Assembly (NCBI GenBank): GCA_021648045.1
Contig: JAKITM010000005.1
Coordinates: 1 to 55,708, forward strand
Origin: Lysobacterales bacterium
Lineage (GTDB): Bacteria > Pseudomonadota > Gammaproteobacteria > Xanthomonadales > SZUA-36
Reading direction: 5' to 3'
Length of the DNA stretch: 55,708 nucleotides
Below, in pieces: positions 51,467 through 55,708 of the stretch (its first letter is position 1; the number at the start of each line of letters is the position of its first letter). The translations under genes and the position numbers were made by a program. Below the pieces are notes generated by a model. That model saw only the letters and a program-made list of their open reading frames with translations, was not told where the DNA came from and did not search any database.

Positions 51467-53779
51467 GTGTTTAGCAAAGACCTTGAACAAACCATAGCCC
51501 AGGCTTATCAGCAAGCCCGCGATTCTCGCCATGAATACCTGACGGTTGAACACCTGCTGCTATCACTGCTCGATAACACCTCTGCGGTTAGCGCCCTGAA
51601 TGCTTGCGGTGCCGACTTGCCAGCCCTTGCCGATGAACTTAATCAGGTGTTGGCTGAAAAAGTGCCATCTTTAGGGCCTGAAGATACCCGTGACACCCAA
51701 CCAACTATCGGCTTTCAGCGTGTGCTGCAACGGGCTTTGTATCATGTCCAGTCTGCCAGCAAGACCGAAGTGTTGGGCTGTAATGTACTGGTCGCCATCT
51801 ACGGAGAAAAAGAATCCTATGCCAGTTGGGTGCTGAACTCGCGTGATATTACGCGGCTTGATGTAATTAATTATATTTCCCACGGTATTACCCGCTACGA
51901 TGGGGACAGCGAAAGCAATGAAGGCGTGGCAGCAGGCCAAGCTGAAACCGCAGTCGAAGAGCAGGAAAAAACGGCACTTGAGCAGTTTGCCAGCAATCTC
52001 AATCAGCGCGCACTAGCGGATAAAATCGACCCCTTGATCGGGCGTGAAAAAGAGGTCGAAAGAATCATCCAGATTCTTTGTCGCCGGCGCAAGAATAATC
52101 CGCTGTTTGTGGGTGAGGCCGGCGTTGGTAAAACCGCACTGGCAGAAGGTTTGGCGCGTAAAATTATTGAAAATGATGTTCCTGCTGTACTTAAGGATGC
52201 GGTTATTTATTCTCTAGATTTAGGAGCGCTATTGGCCGGCACTAAATACCGTGGTGATTTTGAAAAACGCTTCAAAGCCGTTTTAGGCGAGATAAAAAAA
52301 CAGCCCGAGTCGATTTTATTTATTGATGAAATACACACCATCATTGGTGCTGGAGCCGCATCCGGCGGGGTAATGGATGCCTCAAACCTAATTAAACCGG
52401 TGCTCGCTAACGGTGATCTGCGTTGCATGGGCTCAACAACATTTGAAGAATATCGCGGTATTTTTGAGAAAGACCGGGCACTGGCTAGGCGCTTCCAAAA
52501 AATTGATATCGCCGAACCCAGTATTTCTGAAACTATTGATATTCTTCGCGGCTTGAAAGACCGCTTTGAGAAGCACCACCAGGTGAAATACAGCGATGCC
52601 GCATTAGTTGCCGCAGCTGAGCTTTCCGCGCGCCACATGAACGACCGCAGACTGCCGGATAAAGCCATCGATGTGGTCGATGAGGCAGGGGCCAGCCTGT
52701 GGTTGCAAGAGCCTGAAGACCGCAAACAGGAGTTGGATGCCGGCGATATCGAAGCTGTAGTCGCCAAAATTGCGCGAATTCCTGCAAAACAAGTTTCCCG
52801 TAGCGACCGCGATGCGCTGAAGTACCTCGAACGAGATTTAAAATTATCCGTATTCGGCCAGGATGAGGCGATTGCTACATTAGCATCTGCGATCAAAATG
52901 TCACGATCTGGCCTGGCTGATGGTGAGCGCCCAATCGGTAGCTTTCTGTTCGCCGGCCCAACCGGTGTTGGTAAAACAGAAGTTACCCGCCAACTGGCAC
53001 AAGTACTGGGGATCGAACTAACCCGTTTCGACATGTCGGAATATATGGAATCACACTCAGTATCCCGTTTAGTTGGTGCACCTCCAGGCTATGTGGGTTT
53101 TGATAAAGGCGGCCTATTAACCGAGGCGATTACTAAAAACCCGCATACGGTATTGTTATTGGATGAAATCGAAAAAGCCCACCCGGATGTCTATAATTTA
53201 TTACTGCAAATTATGGATCATGGCAAACTGACCGATAGTAATGGCAGGGAAGCTGATTTCCGCCATGTAGTGCTGGTAATGACCAGCAATGCCGGTGCTA
53301 GAATAGCCGCCAGACGGTCTATCGGTTTTTCGGATCAAGACAACAGTACAGATGCGATGGCTGAGATTGAAAAAACTTTCGCGCCGGAATTCCGTAATCG
53401 GCTGGATGGCATTATTCAGTTTAAATCACTAGATGAAGTGGTAGTGCTTAAAATCGTCGATAAGTTTATTATTGAGCTGGAGGCACAGCTTGCCGACAAA
53501 GATGTCAGCATCACCGTCAGCCCGGATGCACGCAGCTGGTTAGCCAGTAAAGGCTTTGATGAAACCATGGGCGCACGACCCATGCAGCGGATGATTAAAA
53601 AGCATATCAAGCGGGCACTGGCAGAAGAACTGCTGTTTGGCAGTCTTGCTGAAGGTGGTGATGTTTTTGTGGAAACTGACGACACAAACCCGGAGGCATT
53701 GAAAATTCGCTATCACGCGTCAAATAAAGATGTGATTGTGGATGCACCAACGCCAGTTACTACAGGATTACAGGAATAG
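51467..53779 (+). CDS. clpA: ATP-dependent Clp protease ATP-binding subunit ClpA
   Basis: Unfoldase ring that feeds proteins to ClpP. The 770-residue protein has the Clp_N double repeat (residues 1-140), AAA-1 with Walker A GEAGVGKTA and Walker B ILFIDEIHTI, and AAA-2 with GPTGVGKTE and VLLLDEIEKAH. The IGF/IGL-type ClpP-binding loop region follows ARRSIGF. The start is GTG at 51467 with AGGAG upstream. It converges with infA. Confidence 0.97.
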   Translation: MFSKDLEQTIAQAYQQARDSRHEYLTVEHLLLSLLDNTSAVSALNACGADLPALADELNQVLAEKVPSLGPEDTRDTQPTIGFQRVLQRALYHVQSASKTEVLGCNVLVAIYGEKESYASWVLNSRDITRLDVINYISHGITRYDGDSESNEGVAAGQAETAVEEQEKTALEQFASNLNQRALADKIDPLIGREKEVERIIQILCRRRKNNPLFVGEAGVGKTALAEGLARKIIENDVPAVLKDAVIYSLDLGALLAGTKYRGDFEKRFKAVLGEIKKQPESILFIDEIHTIIGAGAASGGVMDASNLIKPVLANGDLRCMGSTTFEEYRGIFEKDRALARRFQKIDIAEPSISETIDILRGLKDRFEKHHQVKYSDAALVAAAELSARHMNDRRLPDKAIDVVDEAGASLWLQEPEDRKQELDAGDIEAVVAKIARIPAKQVSRSDRDALKYLERDLKLSVFGQDEAIATLASAIKMSRSGLADGERPIGSFLFAGPTGVGKTEVTRQLAQVLGIELTRFDMSEYMESHSVSRLVGAPPGYVGFDKGGLLTEAITKNPHTVLLLDEIEKAHPDVYNLLLQIMDHGKLTDSNGREADFRHVVLVMTSNAGARIAARRSIGFSDQDNSTDAMAEIEKTFAPEFRNRLDGIIQFKSLDEVVVLKIVDKFIIELEAQLADKDVSITVSPDARSWLASKGFDETMGARPMQRMIKKHIKRALAEELLFGSLAEGGDVFVETDDTNPEALKIRYHASNKDVIVDAPTPVTTGLQE

Positions 53780-53808
53780 TAACCTGAGCTACAAGTTTAA
53801 ATTCAGGC

Positions 53809-54027
53809 TTACTTCATGCGATAGGTGATGCGACCTTTGCTTAGGTCGTAAGGTGTCATTTCAACGCGCACACCGTCACCCGTAAGAATACGAATATAGT
53901 GTTTGCGCATGCGTCCGGAAATATGGGCAGTTATTATGTGTCCATTTTCAAGCTCAACTCGGAACATGGTATTAGGCAATGTATCAACTACTTTGCCTTC
54001 CATTTCAATTACATCTTTCTTAGCCAT
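53809..54027 (-). CDS. infA: Translation initiation factor IF-1
   Basis: A 72-residue S1/OB-fold factor that binds the 30S A site. The sequence starts MAKKDVIEMEGKVVDTLPNT and ends GRITYRMK, the canonical IF-1. I place the start at the ATG at 54027; the frame runs 16 codons further upstream but the family begins here. The clpS-clpA/infA arrangement matches Pseudomonas. Confidence 0.98.
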   Translation of the reverse strand: MAKKDVIEMEGKVVDTLPNTMFRVELENGHIITAHISGRMRKHYIRILTGDGVRVEMTPYDLSKGRITYRMK

Positions 54028-54202
54028 TTGATCCCATCGGTATTTATGTGTGCGTATTTTGCCACCCCCAAGCAATAAAACATAGTCCGGCGTGTGTTTT
54101 TCTGCTTTTATTGGCTACTTTTGAGTTTTTTTCGAATATTTACAAAAAATTGGCCTTTGATACTTGACAGTGGCTCAAAAGAGCTTAAAATTCACCTCCT
54201 TT

Positions 54203-54278
54203 GCGGGAATAGCTCAGCTGGTAGAGCACAACCTTGCCAAGGTTGGGGTCGCGAGTTCGAATCTCGTTTCCCGCTCCA
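54203..54278 (+). tRNA. tRNA-Gly (anticodon GCC)
   Basis: A 76-base cloverleaf: acceptor GCGGGAA with TTCCCGC, anticodon GCC at 54236-54238, T-loop GTTCGAATC and encoded CCA end. Confidence 0.97.
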
Positions 54279-54287
54279 AATATAAAC

Positions 54288-54321
54288 AACCCCGGTAGCC
54301 GTTTTCGGGCCGGGGTTTTTT
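54288..54321 (+). terminator. Rho-independent terminator after tRNA-Gly
   Basis: AACCCCGG (54288-54295) pairs with CCGGGGTT (54310-54317), with an inner CCG-TTTT-CGG stem, followed by TTTTTTATTTTT. It lies between tRNA-Gly and tRNA-Cys, so the three tRNAs may not form a single transcript. Confidence 0.85.
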
Positions 54322-54417
54322 ATTTTTAAAGTACATGATTTGGGCATTTACCAGCCCAAGAGTGTGGCAGAAATGTGCCTATGGCTGTAAAATACAGTCT
54401 CGATTAGCAAACCTGAT

Positions 54418-54491
54418 GGCCAGGTGGCAGAGTGGTTATGCAGCGGCCTGCAACGCCGTTGACCTCGGTTCGATTCCGGGCCTGGCCTCCA
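54418..54491 (+). tRNA. tRNA-Cys (anticodon GCA)
   Basis: A 74-base cloverleaf: acceptor GGCCAGG with CCTGGCC, anticodon GCA at 54450-54452 in the loop CTGCAAC, T-loop GGTTCGATTCC and encoded CCA. The order Gly-Cys-Leu equals E. coli glyW-cysT-leuZ. Confidence 0.96.
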
Positions 54492-54513
54492 TTTAAGCTA
54501 ATTGAATTTTTGA

Positions 54514-54530
54514 AGTGCGCCCAGGTGGCG
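54514..54530 (+). repeat. Truncated copy of the tRNA-Leu 5' end
   Basis: AGTGCGCCCAGGTGGCG here is identical to 54596-54612, which covers the last bases of the leader and the first 12 of the tRNA-Leu gene. The rest of the tRNA is missing after this copy. Confidence 0.75.
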
Positions 54531-54600
54531 TTGTGATAGCACTAAATAATCACAGCATACTTTGGCTTTTCAGAAGATCGGGGCAGTTTGAAAGTAGTGC

Positions 54601-54687
54601 GCCCAGGTGGCGAAATTGGTAGACGCAAGGGACTTAAAATCCCTCGGTAGTGATACCGTGCCGGTTCGATTCCGGCCCTGGGCACCA
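54601..54687 (+). tRNA. tRNA-Leu (anticodon UAA)
   Basis: An 87-base class II tRNA: acceptor GCCCAGG with CCTGGGC, anticodon TAA at 54635-54637, the long variable arm CTCGGTAGTGATACCGTG, and encoded CCA. Confidence 0.96.
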
Positions 54688-54797
54688 TTCAAAATCAATC
54701 GGCTAGATTAAATTCTGACTAAAAACATATCTCGGTCAATCCGCTTGTTTAGCCCGTGTCCCAGTTCTGACACGCGCAAATACACTTTCATAATTCT

Positions 54798-54947
54798 TCA
54801 CCGACGCTTTCGACTGCCAATTGCATACAAGTTAGCAGGGTAGTTGACTACATACAGCAGGCCCGGCAATAGGCAAACCACAACTGAACCGGGAATACCC
54901 AGCAGTAACGCTAGCAGCTTCTCTAGTGTGTAAATTTGATGTTTGAC
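54798..54947 (-). pseudogene. Hydrophobic open frame without a start
   Basis: The minus-strand frame reads LEKLLALLLGIPGSVVVCLL, then PGLLYVVNYPANLYAIGSRK and RR, with TGA at 54798-54800. It has one or two membrane-like segments and a basic end, as in the tail of a small membrane protein. There is no ATG, and an in-frame stop lies at 54948-54950. It may be a decayed gene; the rest of the 334-bp space after tRNA-Leu holds nothing else I can name. Confidence 0.25.
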
Positions 54948-54973
54948 TTATATCAATGCACAATCAACTGGGT

Positions 54974-54989
54974 AGTATATGTATATACT
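54974..54989. promoter_or_regulatory. AT-rich palindrome upstream of the BspA-like gene
   Basis: AGTATA-TGTA-TATACT lies 33 bp before the GTG start, in the likely promoter. It may be a regulator site or the -10 region. Confidence 0.3.
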
Positions 54990-55021
54990 CCAATATCTAT
55001 TGATAATCAAAGGGTGCAAAC

Positions 55022-55581
55022 GTGGCAAAAAATCACAGATTGCTCTGGCACGTGTCTTTCTTGTTTGCCTGTTTGCTTTCAAATTCGGCATTCGCCGCGC
55101 CTGAAGATCATTTTGTCACCACCTGGAAAACTGATAATCCTGGCGCATCAAATAATTCTTCAATTATAGTTCCTATGATAGGTGGTCCTTATGATGTGGA
55201 TTGGGATAATGATGGTACTTTTGATGAGTTTGGATTAACTGGTTCGGTTACTCATTATTACGGTGTTGCAGGTACTTATACCATTAGAATTCGGGGTACA
55301 TATGACACGATCCGTATCGCGTGGGGTGGAGATAGAAATAAGATGCTTTCCCTGAATCAGTGGGGTACCAACGCTTGGAAATCAATGAATAGTGCATTTC
55401 GTGGAGCAACTAATCTAGTTCTACCAGCAAACGACCTGCCGAATTTTTCAGCAGTAACTGATATGTCAAATATGTTTTCTGGAGCCACCTGGGCCAATCC
55501 GGATACCAGTGGCTGGGATACATCGAAAGTCACTAACATGAGTAACATGTTTGTAGGTGCCACTTCAGCCAATCCTGATAC
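55022..55581 (+). pseudogene. BspA-family repeat surface protein, truncated by an IS
   Basis: GTG at 55022 (AAAGGG upstream) opens a secreted protein with a signal peptide (LLWHVSFLFACLLSNSAFAA). Residues 27-105 form a beta-rich domain typical of marine BspA-type proteins (FVTTWKTDNPG, YDVDWDNDGTFDEFGLTG, AGTYTIRIRG). BspA/DUF285 leucine-rich repeats then start (FRGATNLVLPANDLPNFSAV, TDMSNMFSGATWANPDTSGW, DTSKVTNMSNMFVGATSANP). The next repeat should read DTSGWDTSKV, but after NPDT the sequence passes into the terminal repeat and stops 22 codons later at 55648. Complete homologues have many more repeats, so insertion truncated the gene. Adhesion to surfaces is the usual inferred role. Confidence 0.8.
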
Positions 55582-55708
55582 TATTAACCTAGCGTCCAAA
55601 TACCCTATGCAGCGTACTGAATTGCTGGATGTAAAAAGTAGCTCTTAACCCGAGCCGGAAGGGCTTGTAGTTTTCTCATGATACCGAGGACCTTTCTTTC
55701 AAGTTGCT
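55582..55708. repeat. Contig-terminal inverted repeat, right copy
   Basis: Exact reverse complement of 1-127. It starts at TATTAACCTAGCG, next to the interrupted BspA-type gene. CCTAGCGTCC is probably the element's outer end, with the preceding TATTAA shared by both flanks. Confidence 0.9.
55605..55706 (-). CDS. C-terminus of a transposase, partial (runs off the right edge)
   Basis: Mirror image of 3-104: on the minus strand a frame enters from the right edge and ends at a TAG. The transposase 3' end therefore points into the contig from both sides. The IS1380-family guess is discussed at the left copy. Confidence 0.5.
   Translation of the reverse strand, partial: QLERKVLGIMRKLQALPARVKSYFLHPAIQYAA

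Noticed and set aside
52207..53034. 275-codon minus-strand frame, serine/arginine-rich
   Set aside because: It lies wholly inside clpA on the other strand; its composition is that of an antisense shadow and it contains no recognisable motif.
53783..53808. CCTGA/TCAGG hairpin after clpA as a terminator
   Set aside because: The stem is only five base pairs with a long loop and no U-run.
54532..54554. TGTGAT/ATCACA pair resembling a CRP site
   Set aside because: The arms are 11 bases apart, too far for the CRP consensus spacing, and no promoter is evident beside it.

Overview
The window reads as one complete assembled contig from a gammaproteobacterium, probably a marine, oil- or lipid-using member of the Pseudomonadales/Cellvibrionales-like groups. 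The evidence is gene order: ndk-rlmN-pilF-rodZ-hisS-yfgM-bamB-der, maf/yceD-rpmF-fabHDG-acpP-fabF-pabBC-mltG-tmk-holB-pilZ, clpS-clpA/infA and a glyW-cysT-leuZ-type tRNA set are all gammaproteobacterial arrangements with a Pseudomonas-like flavour (pilF, pilZ). Most of the sequence has intermediate GC. The first and last 127 bases are exact reverse complements of each other and appear to be the 3' end of an insertion sequence, so both contig ends lie inside copies of the same element.

Layout. 1-845: insertion-sequence remnants (contig-terminal IS end, IS256 fragment, IS1380-like fragment). 898-7702 (minus strand): a beta-oxidation operon, TetR regulator-fadE-FadN-type bifunctional dehydrogenase/hydratase-thiolase, behind a perfect palindrome. 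8002-17029 (plus): ndk, rlmN, pilF, rodZ, hisS, yfgM, bamB, der and a rhodanese-MoeB/ThiF fusion, followed by folD and a metallo-beta-lactamase-fold protein with an altered metal site. 19014-23746 (minus): a second beta-oxidation operon (FadJ-like, thiolase) continuing into PPK2 and a PlsC-like acyltransferase. 23871-36473: maf, then the lipid-synthesis cluster yceD-rpmF-fabH-fabD-fabG-acpP-fabF-pabB-pabC-mltG-tmk-holB-pilZ and dinB. 36546-38294 (minus): fadD. 38481-40887: a glutamate-cysteine ligase-like/CBS fusion with a lipoprotein.

40888-45533 is an accessory patch: an AT-rich secreted polysaccharide-lyase-like gene flanked by long G and C homopolymers, broken pieces of at least three further IS families, an RHS tail, an inverted pair of a short dispersed repeat, and a UbiB-family kinase. 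From 45534 the core resumes: OmpA-family lipoprotein, acnA, hflD, mnmA, clpS, clpA, infA, then tRNA-Gly(GCC), tRNA-Cys(GCA), tRNA-Leu(UAA). At the right end a BspA-type repeat surface-protein gene is cut by the terminal IS.

Functionally, the window holds both fatty-acid breakdown (fadD, two beta-oxidation operons) and synthesis (fab cluster). Several genes usually found in these neighbourhoods are absent from their places (ispG, plsX, tatD, purB). No CRISPR array, prophage or clear defence system was seen. The least explained items are the inverted IS copies bounding the contig, the GCS2-CBS fusion, the PPK2/acyltransferase genes in a beta-oxidation operon, the homopolymer-flanked lyase, and a short reading frame whose stop overlaps the clpS start.
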